Assembly (NCBI GenBank): GCA_039583875.1
Contig: CM077151.1
Span: 25,290,208 to 25,354,207, forward strand
DNA from: Platanthera guangdongensis
Lineage: Eukaryota > Streptophyta > Magnoliopsida > Asparagales > Orchidaceae
DNA length: 64,000 nt
Direction of reading: 5' to 3'
Shown here: positions 10,158-21,451 of the stretch, piece by piece
Numbering within the stretch: the stretch's first letter is position 1
Layout of the letters: the number at the start of each line of letters is the position of its first letter
Position numbers and translations under genes: made by a program
Notes under the pieces: generated by a model
Seen by the model: only the letters and a program-made list of their open reading frames with translations
Databases searched by the model: none
What the model was told of the DNA's origin: nothing

Positions 10158-12531
10158 CTCACTCACTCTCTCTCTCTCCACTCTCTCTCTCACTTATTCT
10201 CTCCCTCTCTTACTCTCTTACTCTCTCTCGCTGCATGGCATCCTCGTCCTCAACGCCGGCGTCGTCGACTCAAAGCACGGCCGAAGTGGTGGAGCATAAT
10301 CGGAGGGCGCCGTCTGGGAGCATTTCGACAAGGTTAAAGTCGGCGACGAATTCAAGGCGCGGTGCAAGTTGTGCTCAAAGTTGCTAACTCTTACCGGCAA
10401 CTCAACACTAGCGAGACACGCGAAGTCCTGTTTTGCAAAGCAAGCTCCCGAGTCCAGTCAGGGACAAATATCAGCATCAGGACAAATTTGGACGTACGAT
10501 CAAGCAAGACAGCGAGACCTACAGGTGAAAAACGTCATCAGACGTGGGTTGCCATTCAGTCACTACGACAACGATGAGACGACGGAGTATATACACGAAG
10601 GGCTTCAGCCCAAATATCAACAGGTAAGTAGATCCACTATTAGACGCGACGCACTTAAATTATATTTTGACGCAAAACAAGATTTAATAAATTTTTTGGA
10701 AACTTTCGAGGGACGTGTGAGTTTAACGAGCGACGTTTGGAGTAGTAGCGTTAGGGTAGGGTTATCTTATATTTGTATAACGGCTCATTGGATCGATCCC
10801 GTTTCATGGGATTTAAATAAGCGCGTAATATGTTTTGAAGGTTTTGAATTTCCGCACACGGGTAAAGCTATATATTCAGTAATTATTAAATGTTTGCGTG
10901 AATTTAAAATAAAGGATAAAATAATGAGTATTTCTTTTGATAACGCTAGTAATAACAACACCGCAGTAGAGTGGTTAAAACGTGAATTAAAACCAATGCT
11001 CAACGGTGCGTTTTTTCACACTCGATGTGTGTGTCACGTTTTAAACTTAGTGGTACAGGATAGTTTAGAAGCTATGGAACCATATGTTGAGAAAATTCGT
11101 ACTATGCTTAGATTTATTATTGTACCAAACAGCGAAGTCAAGATTTTCGAAAATTTGTGATCGCACAAGGTCACAAATATTTGAAACCTCAATTTGATAT
11201 GCCTGTAAGATGGAACTCCACATATAAAATGTTAAAAAGAGCGTTCAACAAAAAACACTTCTTATGGAATATTACACTATGACAAATAATCATAATTTAA
11301 CTGATAATGATTGGGACGTACTATTTCATTACATGGATTTATTAAAATGTTTTTATAGGGCGACTGTTTTTTTATCTGGTGTTTATTATCCCACTAGCTC
11401 GTTAGTAATTGAAAATTTTGTAAATATCGCACAAAAACTTAACTATTTTAAGCAACACTCCGGATGGCTTCCTTTAATTGAAGTAATAGAAGAAAAATTT
11501 TTAAAATATTATAGAGAAATGCCTCCTGCATTTCATGCGCCGCCGCTTTAAACCCGTTATTCGCTGTAGACGGCGTAGAAAATTTAATAGATGAAATTAA
11601 CGTTAACTTAGACATAAATATAAGTTTCGATGACGTTGACGACGTTAGTACTACTAAATTTAATTCTATTTTACCGAATGTTTTAATTATTACGACAACT
11701 TATATGGCTCACGACCACGAGAAGAAATAACACAACCTAGGACAAAAGATTCTTTTACAAATAAAATTTTAGAATTAGCTTCCAGAAAAAAGCACGCACA
11801 TCGAGTAGTTTAAACGAATTAGGACTGTATACGAAAACACAATTTCGTGATTTTATGACTACGGAAGAGATCGAAAACTTCGATATCTTAAAGTGGTGGA
11901 AAAGTAAAGCTAATACCTATCCTATTTTGGCCTATATGGCCCGTGATTTACTAACAATTCAAGCTAGTACAGTAGCTTCGGAGTCCGCTTTTTCTCTTAG
12001 TGGCAGGATTTTGAACACGCGGAGGAGCCGACTAAATGAAGAATCACTCGAACTATGCATCTGCTACAAGGATTATTTGGATGCTACGAATAGGAAGCAA
12101 CACATTTCAGCGTTGGAGGAGAGCTCCGAGGAAATTGAAGAGGAGATGGACAATCTGAATTTATAAAAATGTAATTTTTTTATTATCATTTAAAATAATA
12201 AATTTCTTTTTTTTTCTATTTTTTTTTTAAAGTGTATTTTGTTTTTTAAAATTTCAATATTAATAAAATTTTTTATTCTAATTTTTATTTCATTTTTTTA
12301 ATTTGTTTAATTTTTTTAAGTAATTTTTTTCTTAAGAGGGCCCGGCCTGGCCCGCGCCCGGCCCGGCCCGGCCTGGCCCGGGGGGCCGGCTCGGGCCCCT
12401 TCCCGGGGTCAAAGCCCGGGCCCGGCCCGAGCCCGATAAAGAAAGGGCCCGGGCTCGGCCCGGTTTGCAAAAGCCCGGGCCCGATCAGGCCCGGTCCGGG
12501 CCGGCCCGATCGGGCCTTTTGGGCAGGCCTA
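10055..12531 (+). mobile_element. hAT transposon, copy 2, 5' end missing
   Basis: It is nearly identical to 6492-8947 but lacks the first ~420 bp, including the left TIR and the left GGCCCGG-rich zone. The junction lies in a T-run shared by the foldback flank and the hAT leader. The right end is intact (CCTTTTGGGCAGGCCTA, ending 12531) and is followed by the right half of the MITE that flanks copy 1 on the left. So the outer limits of copies 1 and 2 together correspond to a single insertion into that MITE. Confidence 0.9.
10235..12166 (+). pseudogene. hAT transposase, copy 2, several single-base frameshifts
   Basis: This copy aligns to 6656-8591 throughout but is broken by single-base losses in short runs. 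Examples are GCGCCGTC for GCGCCCGTC near 10309, TTTATTATT for TTTATTTATT near 11114, GCGTTCAAC near 11244, GCATTTCATG near 11530, TATTTTACC near 11670 and a shortened A-run near 11790. Open pieces remain at 10369-11160, 11264-11551 and 11855-12166. The last carries the dimerisation domain in one piece, without the 2-base loss seen in copy 1. With the left end gone, this copy could not transpose. The loss pattern could be residual long-read error rather than mutation. Confidence 0.88.
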
Positions 12532-12686
12532 AATTTAACAATTGAGTTAAACGTCATTCGTTAAGAATCACCTAACAAACATCATCGTTTCAACATAAAA
12601 ATGGATGAAGTTTTCTTAAGTCGGTGTTAACAATTGACAATTTAACCTCCATATTCATGACCGCCACCACCGTGCCAAACGGAGCC
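12532..12686. repeat. Right half of the MITE split by the hAT locus
   Basis: It ends CCGTGCCAAACGGAGCC at 12686, the inverted counterpart of the left end at 6033. Its interior CACCTAACAAACATCATCG and GGATGAAGTTTTCTTAAG relate it to the partial copy at 1680-1800. Confidence 0.75.
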
Positions 12687-12784
12687 TTCGAGTGCGTGTT
12701 ATGTAAATGAGTGCCAAATAATAATTAATATTGAGACATTAAGTTTCATGTCCACACAATATTTGATCATAAAAATATGCCCAG

Positions 12785-13084
12785 GTGCGACTAGATATCG
12801 ACGAGATATACAACTTTCGTGTTGATCACTTTTCCTAAAAATGCATGTACAAGGCGTACTTTGGAAATATGCCCAGGTTTTGCGCCTTTTCGAAATACGC
12901 CTTGTACATGCAATTTCAGGAAAAATGTTTACCACGAAAGTTGTAGATCTCGTCGATATCTACAACTTTAGTGTTGAACACTTTTCCTGAAATTGCATGT
13001 ACAAAGCGTATTTTGAAAAAGCGCGAAAATTTAGAAAATTTTGAAGTGCGACTAGCCAATTACGAGTTGCGGTTAACAATCACC
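12785..13084. repeat. Foldback MITE, third copy, left-truncated
   Basis: It matches the right two thirds of 1910-2326 (CTCGTCGATATCTACAAC, TTGCATGTACAAAGCG, GTTGCGGTTAACAATCACC) with clearly more divergence than between the first two copies. It shows that this foldback is a repeat family and not just part of the local duplication. Confidence 0.7.
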
Positions 13085-15430
13085 TTTTAAAACTTGACCA
13101 ACCAATTTTGTTGGTTTCTAAATATATTAAGTCAGGTGTTATAATTAATTTAGTTGATGATATTCATTTAATTAATTTGATTTCTAAAATATATTAAGTC
13201 AGGGGGCCAGGAGAATCGAAGATATTCTGCTGCTGCCCTGAAACAGAGTTACGCGGAGTGGAGTAGCCTGCACCGGAGTGGAGTGGAGCAGCCTGGACCG
13301 GAGTGCTGCTGCTGCTCCTGGACCGTAGTGCTGCTGCTGCTGCTCCTGGACCGGAGTGGAGTGGAGCGGCCTGGACCGGAGTGCTGCAGCTTCCTTGAAG
13401 GTGCTGAAGCTGGCCTTGTGTTGAGCAGAGCAGCACGCCCTCCCATTATATATCCGTTCCACTGTGCATTCCTCCTCCTTCCATCCGAGAACATCCGATC
13501 GAGAACATCCAAGAAGAACCAAGGAGCGTGACTCCGCCTCTCTCTCCCTCTCCTCATTCTTGCTTCGGCTTCCATTTCCCGGCCGGCCTATCAAAGCTCG
13601 CTCGAAATTCCTGGCAAGAGCAAGCGTCCGCCCGCGTCTTCCTCCGGATAGAAGTTCCTATTTGATTAGGTTTTAACGGATACTCCTCACTTTCCCCTCT
13701 CCCCCTCTCCCTCTCCATCAATGTTTGTTTTATATTTTGATGTCATGCCCTAATGGTTCACCTCCATAGCAGGTCAATCCTCCCATCTAAAGAAGCATCA
13801 GATCTCTTCTCCTATCACCCCAAGCCATCAAATTAAGGTACAATAAAATGATTTTCTTCTCCAAAATTAGAACGAAATTGGGGATTTGTGGGTGAAAGTG
13901 AAGCATCAGATCTCTTCCTGATTTACAGTCTGTTTGGAGTTTGTTTTAAAAGCCGTTTCTTATTTCATATCATACTATATTTTGATTTCAATTCCTTGTT
14001 TAAAAAATCGTTACCTCATTCTCGGTTCTCCTTGTTTGATTTATTCTGCTTCACATATATCAGCGCAAGTCAAAACCAATGTAAGCAAAACGAAATTTGA
14101 GGTTTCACGGTAAGTGAATTTGGAAAGAGATGAGGATCTGAGATCTGCAGGAGAACGGAGTAAACTCACATTAGAAGCTCGGAGGTTGGCGAAGGGAGGC
14201 GGGAGAGAGGCGATGAAAACACTGGAGAGGATGGTGCTCGGCGTTTTATATTGAAAGAAGAAAATGCGGGTTCGGTTGAATTATTACCAGTGACGGTGCA
14301 CGCCGGCCTTCGCTGCAAATTCTCATTTGTGAGAAAGTAGTCAGATCACGAATGTTTGTTTTTTTTGACCCGTTTTTTAGGTCTCTTTTTACTCTTTTAT
14401 TTCTATTGCCGATGCAACTCATGCAAGCTTCAAAAAAAAAAAATCATAAATATAATTCGTTTTAAATTCAAATACAAGATTGTTTTAAATCTCATGATTC
14501 CTCTTTCTCATTTTTTTTATTTTAGGCACCAGATTTTGATTATACGAGAGCATGCATATTTTTTAAAATAAAAGAAAAAAAAAGTAAAAAATACATAACA
14601 ATAAAACTCAAGTTTTAAAATAGAAACAAAAAAAAGTATGCACAAGCCACATGTACACAATACACAAGTAACCAATGTCTATTTATCAATATTAATTTTG
14701 AAATGACATAAATAAATAGAAGAAAGACAAAATAGTTTCCGGTTGTGGAGCGACCACACTCATAACTCATAAGAAGCGGAACCAATTTAGTTGGTTTTGT
14801 TGATTTCTAAAATATATTAAGGGTGTTATAATTAATTTAGTTGATGCGGGAGGGGGCAGCAGAAAAAAAAAGGCCAAGATAGTGCATTTGAGCCCAACAT
14901 AGACCAATGAAATTAAATATGAATACATAAAATAATTTTATCCCAAATTGAAATGTATGATGCAAATGAATTATTGATGGTTAATATATAGTAGAAAGGT
15001 ATGAATCAAAAGAAAACAAAAACTTAAGCAAGAGCAGAAAATTGCTGTCACAATGAGGTAAACAAAATTTTCCTGGTAAATCAACTCATGGAAATGTAAA
15101 TCACGACAATGCACTAGAACATTTCATTAGGAGATCTTCCATAATAATTTCATTTTGTTATCACAGAATGAGAAAATAGAACATTGAGCAAAATCAAGCA
15201 TGTTGTTGGTAAATATAACATGATCACATTTTTGTAAATCAGACATGCTGTTGGCGTGCGTGAGGGCCGCTCCCACATGCTGGCGCATGCGGGCACTACA
15301 TGCTTGTGGCCCGTTGGCGCTCCACGTGTTGGTCTGTCACCCTCCTAAAACTTTAACCAATTGGTGTTAGAGGAATGAACTCATGCTTAGTCAAGTTTCA
15401 AAACACATCATATCTTCATATTATTTCGCT
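13085..15430. other. Intergenic; GGAGTG repeat and possible promoter/leader
   Basis: Bases 13240-13400 are an imperfect array built from CCTGGACCGGAGTG and TGCTGCTGC units. It is followed by TTATATATCCGTTCC (13447) and C/T-rich sequence to 13730, which looks like a TATA box plus 5' leader. On the other strand CAATATAAAACGCC (about 14250) is another weak TATA candidate. No coding exon was recognised for either. TTTCTAAATATATTAAGTC-type repeats occur near 13115, 13180 and 14805, and 14505-14660 is the second copy of the dispersed repeat at 4130-4280. Confidence 0.4.
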
Positions 15431-15435
15431 ATTAT

Positions 15436-15664
15436 TGATGAGTTCCACCATCATTTATAGGAAAAGGCTCCCCATGATCTCCACCCAAAGTGGGGATCAT
15501 GGGTTGACCAAGTCAATTCCACGCCCCATGAACTCTCATGATGAGGGAATCATGGGGGGGTGGGCCCACTCCCTCTCCCCATGGAGGAAAACCATCGCCG
15601 GGCGGCCTAACCGCAGTCGGCACCCGACCTCCCACCGGCCTCGCCGTGGCAAGCCACGTCGGCC
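15436..15664 (+). repeat. Truncated 5' LTR of the Tat-like element
   Basis: It aligns with 18431-18655 from TGATGAGTT to GGCAAGCCACG with scattered substitutions and small indels, and then the two diverge. Only the first fifth of the LTR remains; the promoter, transcript start and PBS side are missing. Confidence 0.85.
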
Positions 15665-15670
15665 TTCAAC

Positions 15671-16065
15671 AACCTAAGCCGCGAGCACGACTCGCGCACC
15701 ACGTGGGGGCCTGCCCCCCTCACGAAGAAGCCGCGAGCAGCCCTTGTGCAACCTAAGCTGCGAGCCTGACTCGCGCACCCCGTGGGGGCCTGCCCCCCTC
15801 ACGAAGAAGCCACGAGCAGCCCTCGTGCAACCTAAGCCGCGAGCCCGACTCGCGCACCCCGTGGGGGCCTACTCCCCTCACGAAGAAGTCGCGAGCAGCC
15901 CTCGTGCAACCTAAGCCGCGAGCCCGACTCGCGCACCCCGTGGGGGCCTACTCCCCTCACGAAGAAGCCGCGAGCAGCTCTCGTGCAACCTAAGCCGCGA
16001 TCCCGACTCGCGCACCCCGTGGGGGCCTTCCCCCCTCGTAAAGAAGCCGCGAGCAGCCCTCGCAC
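15671..16065. repeat. Tandem array, five 79-bp units
   Basis: Units start AACCTAAGCYGCGAGC at 15671, 15750, 15829, 15908 and 15987, all exactly 79 bp apart. Each contains GACTCGCGCACC, GTGGGGGCCT and GAAGAAGCCGCGAGCAG. GC content is high and units differ by a few substitutions. The array lies immediately inside the truncated 5' LTR. Reading frames through it on either strand are a by-product of its composition. Confidence 0.92.
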
Positions 16066-16290
16066 AAACTCGGCCATAAACTAGGACCGCACAAACAAAG
16101 TCATGAACCAGAGCCAAGTAAACAAAACAACTAAGATGACATGAAAAGAATAATGTCAAACAAAACAACTGAAATGATCCAACAAAGGGCAAACAACGCC
16201 TAAGGGCGATAACAACAAATGTCAAATAAAAGGCAATACGACTGTCTAAACAACAAAGTACATATACACAACTATGAAAATAAAAGACTA

Positions 16291-18012
16291 CTACTCGTCG
16301 TCTGAGCTAGAACGCTCGTCTTCAGAAACATATGCAAAGCTAAGGGCGGATGTGTCGCATCCCAGACTCTTACTAACTAGGCGAAAGGCCTTCGAGACAC
16401 CGCGCCGAAGTGCCAGCTCACGAACATCGTCCATCTGGGGTTCCACCTCCTTGGACCAAATCTCGTCACAAAACTCCTCTGCAATCAAACTACGGTCTCG
16501 CATATAGTCCAGCGAGTCCAGGTATTCTGCAAGTCCTGCGGCCTTTAGCCCCGACGCATGGCTGTCAGAAGACAACATCTCTACTTGGGCCTTCGTCGCC
16601 CGTAGCTGAGTCTCGAGGCCAACCGCCTCCTCCCGTGCAGCCCGCAACTGGGTCTCCAAACCCAAGGTCTCCTCCTTCGAGTGCTTTAACATCTGGGTGG
16701 TCCTCTCCACCAGAGTTTTCTCCACCTCCAAGGCAGCAAGTGCATCCTCTAGCTCGAATTTCAACACTGATCCGGTCCGGCGAAACCGTGCAATGTCCCG
16801 ATCAGTCTCCTCCTTCAAGAAGGCAAGCGAGCTCGAAGTCAACCAGAGCTTCTCATGAATGGCAAGGTACCCATCCTTCAAACTCACATAGTGGTCATTT
16901 CAGGTCACCGCAATCTGGGCTTGAGTCTCTATTTGCACAAAGAAAAGGACGGAAGTTAGCACCAAATAATGAGGATAACAAAAAATCTCCACAACAAGTC
17001 AAGACACTTACCACATCACTCATTGCCCTCAAGGAAGAGGACATTCGAGAGGCCACCGCCTCCGAAGACACCCGAGGAACAGAGGACTCAAGTATCTGCA
17101 CCTCGGGAGTCGATTCAGGACATGCATCAGAAGGGGCCACCGCCGCCACCGTATCAAGGTCACCAGAAGGGGCCGACACATCTTTCCTCTTTCGCCCCCC
17201 CTTCTTGAGAAGTCCCAACAATCTGCGCTGCATCCGAAGAGATACCACACCGCAACAATCGCTTCTCCTCCACATAAACAAAAATATTAAAGAGACGATT
17301 GACTTGTTCACGAGGCTCTGAAAACTCAAGCACGGGAGAGAATTCTCGTTCCTTCCCCCTCACTCGGCGACAACGGTCCAGTAGCGTGTCCCACGCCTCG
17401 GGAAGGCCCATGAATTCCTAATGTACCCTAACAAAGTATTCCCGTGCCGACGATCTTTTCGAGCCTCAAATTCCAACCAACTTTTGTTACTGCGAACCTC
17501 CACCCGTTCGCCGCCATCAGAGCGAACGTCGCACCAATCTCGGAATTGGTCCAAGGAAAGCCGTCCTCCATGCTCGCGAAAGAATGTTGCTAAGCCCATA
17601 ATCGGGCAATTCCAACAGAGACAAATTGTGAAATTGGCACCCCATAGAACTTCAAGATCTCAATCACCTCCTCGCACGACGGGAAACGGAAGCCGGACCT
17701 CAAAGAAACCTTGCAAATCATCAGCCAGCCACGAGGAAGATTCTGGACTCGCTCCTCGACACGTGGGATCCTCACTTCCAAATTAGCAGGAAGCTCATAT
17801 TTTTTCTTCCAAATCTCCACACCGTATTCAGTTAAAGAGGAGCGCAAGCGCATTGGACCAGAAGAGCGTTTCGAGACCTGTATAACACAAAGATAAAAGG
17901 GGTCAGATTTGTCCAAACTGCGCACAAAACAAGGGTGCACCACGCACCCGGTCAAGGAAAAAAAGAAAAAAGCCGCCCACGCATACCCGCGTGCACGCGA
18001 CCCGGTACGCAC
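16291..18012 (-). pseudogene. Antisense extra ORF of Tat-like element, decayed
   Basis: On the minus strand, the 5' part (about 18012-17590) includes PRVEERVQNLPRGWLMIC and LRSGFRFPSCEEVIEIL. That pattern fits the putative gypsy-type transposon domain family (Transposase_28-like) known from Tat antisense ORFs. The similarity resumes in another frame at 17599 (MGLATFFREHGGRLSLDQF) and again at about 17411 (EAWDTLLDRCRRVRGKEREF), so at least two frameshifts are present. A Ser/Pro-rich linker follows (17210-17030), then a possible intron. The C-terminal 197-residue part (16887-16291) is a predicted coiled coil rich in Glu/Leu (EVEKTLVERTTQML, GLETQLRA twice) and ends SSSDDE. Its function in the element is unknown. 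Confidence 0.7.
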
Positions 18013-18416
18013 AAGGCCTAGGCATGCACGGTCTGCTGCCCGCGCGCGCGCCCTGCCCCGCGCTCGCGCGACCTAGGGCGTGCGCGGCCTGCTGCGCGCG
18101 CGACCTGGGTCGCTCGCGGCCCGGATCGCGCGCGGCCTAGGCGCGCGCGGCTTGCCGCACGCGCGACATGACCGCGCGCGGCCTGCTGCGGCCGCGCGGG
18201 CCTGCCGGCCAGGTCGCCCGAGACGCACGCCAGGCCGCGCACGACCAAGTTCAGCGTTTTTTTCGCCGACTACTCTCCTCCCCGACAAATTTCCCTCCGA
18301 ATACCTTGGAAGCACCGGCCGTCGCCGCCTCATCCTTCTCACCGGGGATTGTCATGACAATAGAATAGCGGAAGAAATCCTTCCTCTCTCGCTCACTTCG
18401 CTCTCAGATAGCAACG
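18013..18416. other. CG-rich low-complexity leader of the antisense ORF
   Basis: Bases 18020-18240 are dominated by GCGCGCGGCCTG-like words in both orientations. Long reading frames on both strands here are composition artefacts. No conserved motif was seen. Confidence 0.5.
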
Positions 18417-18430
18417 ATTTGAGGGGCAAT
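18417..18430 (+). promoter_or_regulatory. Polypurine tract of Tat-like element
   Basis: ATTTGAGGGGCAAT directly precedes the TGATGAG start of the 3' LTR. It sets the element's orientation as plus strand and confirms that the internal ORF is antisense. Confidence 0.75.
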
Positions 18431-19649
18431 TGATGAGTTTCACCATCATTTATAGGAAAAGCTCCCCCCATTATCTCCACTCAAAGTGGGGATCATGGGT
18501 TGACCAAGTCAATTCCACCCCCATGAACTCTCATGATGAAGGAATCATGGGGGTGGGGCCCACTCCCTCTCCTCATGGAGTAAAACCACCGCCGGACGGC
18601 CTAACCTCCGCCGGCACCCGACCTCCCATCGGCCTCGCCGTGGCAAGCCACGACCGGCCTCGCCGCGGCAGGCCACGGCCGGCCTGGCCGGCCTCGCCGC
18701 GGCAAGCCACGGCCGACCTGAGGCCGGGGCAAGCCACGACCGGCCTGGCTGGCCTGCCTCGCCGCGGCGGGCCCCGGCCGGCCTCGCCGCGGCAGGCCCC
18801 GGCCGGGCCTCGGCAGGCCGCGACCGCCGGCCGACAGGCCGACCTCCGCCGCCGGCCACAGGCCGACCGCCCCCACCGCCGACCACTTGGCCGACCCCCT
18901 CCGTCGCCGTGGACGGCCTCCTCACCGTCCGATCGGGGGGAGGCTCTCCACGCCGTCCAATCGGGAGGGTAACCACCCACTAACCCACTACGTTAGTGGT
19001 GGGGCCCGCCATTATCCTCCCCCCCGGAGGCTATAAAAGGAGCCTCAGGGCCTCCTCATTCTGGTCTTTTTCTCGGCTCCCTATCATCTTCTTCCTCAGG
19101 TGATAGCTCTGCCAGCCTCCTCCCTCGAGTCAGCCTCCTGCCGTCGCGAATCACCAACAACCACTAGCAGCCACTAGGGGCCACCAGCGGCCACCAACGG
19201 CCACCAACGCACCACCAGCCCGCCGCCAGCTGAAAAACGCCCAAGTCCCGGAGCGAACCCCAGGTAGATGTGACTCATGCAGGCAAAACGTGTGTCGACC
19301 CAGCGCTAGAGCACCAGGATCATCCCGCGCAGTTCAACAGCCAAGTTACTCCCGCGGTGCAGCCCGTTGCCCGCCGGGAGTCGTAGTCACTCTCTCTCCC
19401 CCCAAGTTGTAACGGGAGCGGCCTGTCGCCCCGATTCTCCAACACATTGTAATCAGCAGAAGCTAGTGGGATTTGACCGGCACAGATCCGGTCACGTGGT
19501 TTTTTACCCATTTGAGGGGTTTTTACACGTCATCACACCCTGTGTCAACTTCGCATTTTCATTGACTGTGTGCGCGCTCGACCGCTCCGTGAGCTAAGGC
19601 GGTCCAAGAAGCAACCGGTCCGACCGGGGCATCGAGTTAGTCCGCAACA
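18431..19649 (+). repeat. 3' LTR of Tat-like element, 1219 bp
   Basis: It begins TGATGAG and ends CGCAACA, followed by the ATTAT duplication. Bases 18610-18870 are an imperfect GC-rich array of GGCCTCGCCGCGGCA words. CTATAAAAGG at 19031-19040 is a good TATA box in the plus direction. The rest, GCCACCAGCGGCC-type repeats and then CT-rich sequence, has no coding signal. Confidence 0.85.
19031..19040 (+). promoter_or_regulatory. TATA box in 3' LTR
   Basis: CTATAAAAGG lies in the second half of the LTR, the usual place for the LTR promoter. Transcription would start about 25-35 bases downstream. Confidence 0.6.
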
Positions 19650-19654
19650 ATTAT

Positions 19655-20951
19655 TATGTTAGCTCAACCGTAAATCTTTTATATCTAATTGGCATGAACT
19701 TTTAATAGAATAATCATCATGATCGCATAAATATCAACACATCATATAAAAAAAGATGGATAAAAGCATCAATAAAACCCCATTTGAATTCCCACAAACA
19801 ACACTACATTTCTCTTCTCTTCAATTCCCTTTATTACTCTCCACTTCTTTATCAAAAGTAACCGAAGGAGGCTCAAACTTGATGAAAACCCTGAAAGCAG
19901 AGGCAAGAGAGAAACAAACGAAACAAAGAAGAGCCAAGAAATGGAGAATTAGTGAGATTTTGCTATGCTGCAGAACCTCCCAAAATTGCTACAAACCTCA
20001 CTCCATGAGACATCTTTGTCGAACTGGATGTCACCATCAGATAAACTACAAGTTGTCAACATATAATTACCTCGTCAGGGCATTACATAACATCATCAAA
20101 AATATCATGTTTTTCATTTTATTATAGCATTTCGGTGTTGCTTATGGACTAATTTCTAGTCCATTAAATATATTTTTAATAAGCTGCGGTGTTTTAGTTT
20201 ATAATGCATATCGTCTCATCATGATTTAGATGCTAATTTTGTTTTATACAGTCTCAATCATATAGTTTGTAATGATCCTAAGCTTCCGTGAACACGACCC
20301 TTCATATTTGGCCCTGCCAAATGAAAAAAAAAATCATTCTTTGGTATAGAAATTCAAACTTCTCTCTCACATTTGAGCAGATTCTAGCACTGCAATATGT
20401 TGCACAACATTTCCTAAGTTGATTTGAGCTAATCAGTATATTTCGCTGAAGTGCGGACTGCAACATAGTAAGAACATCTTTTGCAAACAAGAATCAACAA
20501 AGCAAAACCAATAAACTGTAAGGAATTCTTATAGAAATATTTGTATATGAATTATTCAGATTATTACTAATGAATTTCATAGAAATTTGTCCTGAGTTTC
20601 CTGACCATTTCATACTGCAATTGTTCAAACAAGGGAAAAGTGCTGGGCAAGAAGCTCTGTAAAAATCTATTTTTTTTCAACACTAGTTATTCGCGGTCAT
20701 AATAATTTATCAGAGAACAAATTCATATATCAGTTATTCGCGGATTGTAATGGGTGCTAATTGCATATTCGAATAAGATTGAAAAATGCGATTGGATGAG
20801 ACTATTAATAGCCTTAAAATCATTCACTTCGATTTGCTAAATTTTCATTGATAAGTAGAATCAATTTTTTTGCTTTTAAATTTTTGTTGATAATAAAAAA
20901 CTAATTTAAACAATGAAACTTTATCTCGCAAATCCGTGTAGTGTTATACAC
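19655..20951. other. Intergenic, no gene seen
   Basis: AT-rich. The plus-strand open frame near 19756-20127 has mixed composition and no recognisable family motif, so it is not called. Confidence 0.5.
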
Positions 20952-21451
20952 NNNNNNNNNNNNNNNNNNNNNNNNNNNNNNNNNNNNNNNNNNNNNNNNN
21001 NNNNNNNNNNNNNNNNNNNNNNNNNNNNNNNNNNNNNNNNNNNNNNNNNNNNNNNNNNNNNNNNNNNNNNNNNNNNNNNNNNNNNNNNNNNNNNNNNNNN
21101 NNNNNNNNNNNNNNNNNNNNNNNNNNNNNNNNNNNNNNNNNNNNNNNNNNNNNNNNNNNNNNNNNNNNNNNNNNNNNNNNNNNNNNNNNNNNNNNNNNNN
21201 NNNNNNNNNNNNNNNNNNNNNNNNNNNNNNNNNNNNNNNNNNNNNNNNNNNNNNNNNNNNNNNNNNNNNNNNNNNNNNNNNNNNNNNNNNNNNNNNNNNN
21301 NNNNNNNNNNNNNNNNNNNNNNNNNNNNNNNNNNNNNNNNNNNNNNNNNNNNNNNNNNNNNNNNNNNNNNNNNNNNNNNNNNNNNNNNNNNNNNNNNNNN
21401 NNNNNNNNNNNNNNNNNNNNNNNNNNNNNNNNNNNNNNNNNNNNNNNNNNN
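20952..21451. other. Assembly gap (500 N)
   Basis: Exactly 500 unresolved bases, a round number that suggests an arbitrary scaffold gap size. Nothing can be said about its content or true length. Confidence 1.

Larger units (their letters stand above)
15436..19649 (+). mobile_element. Tat-like Ty3/gypsy derivative, gag-pol deleted
   Basis: The element is bounded by a perfect 5-bp duplication ATTAT (15431-15435 and 19650-19654). It starts TGATGAG and ends GCAACA, so both termini are authentic LTR ends. The 5' LTR is cut after about 229 bp. The interior keeps a 79-bp tandem array, a minus-strand extra ORF and a PPT; the 3' LTR is full length. No PBS, gag, protease, RT, RNase H or integrase remains. 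In plant Tat-lineage elements an antisense extra ORF between pol and the 3' LTR is established, and this layout matches. It is a non-autonomous derivative or an internally deleted relic. Confidence 0.85.

Noticed and set aside
15671..16065. CRISPR-like array
   Set aside because: The units are contiguous 79-bp tandem repeats with no variable spacers, in eukaryotic DNA.
18018..18980. Several overlapping Arg/Ala/Gly-rich frames
   Set aside because: CG-rich low-complexity DNA in the Tat-like element; open on both strands in several frames at once.
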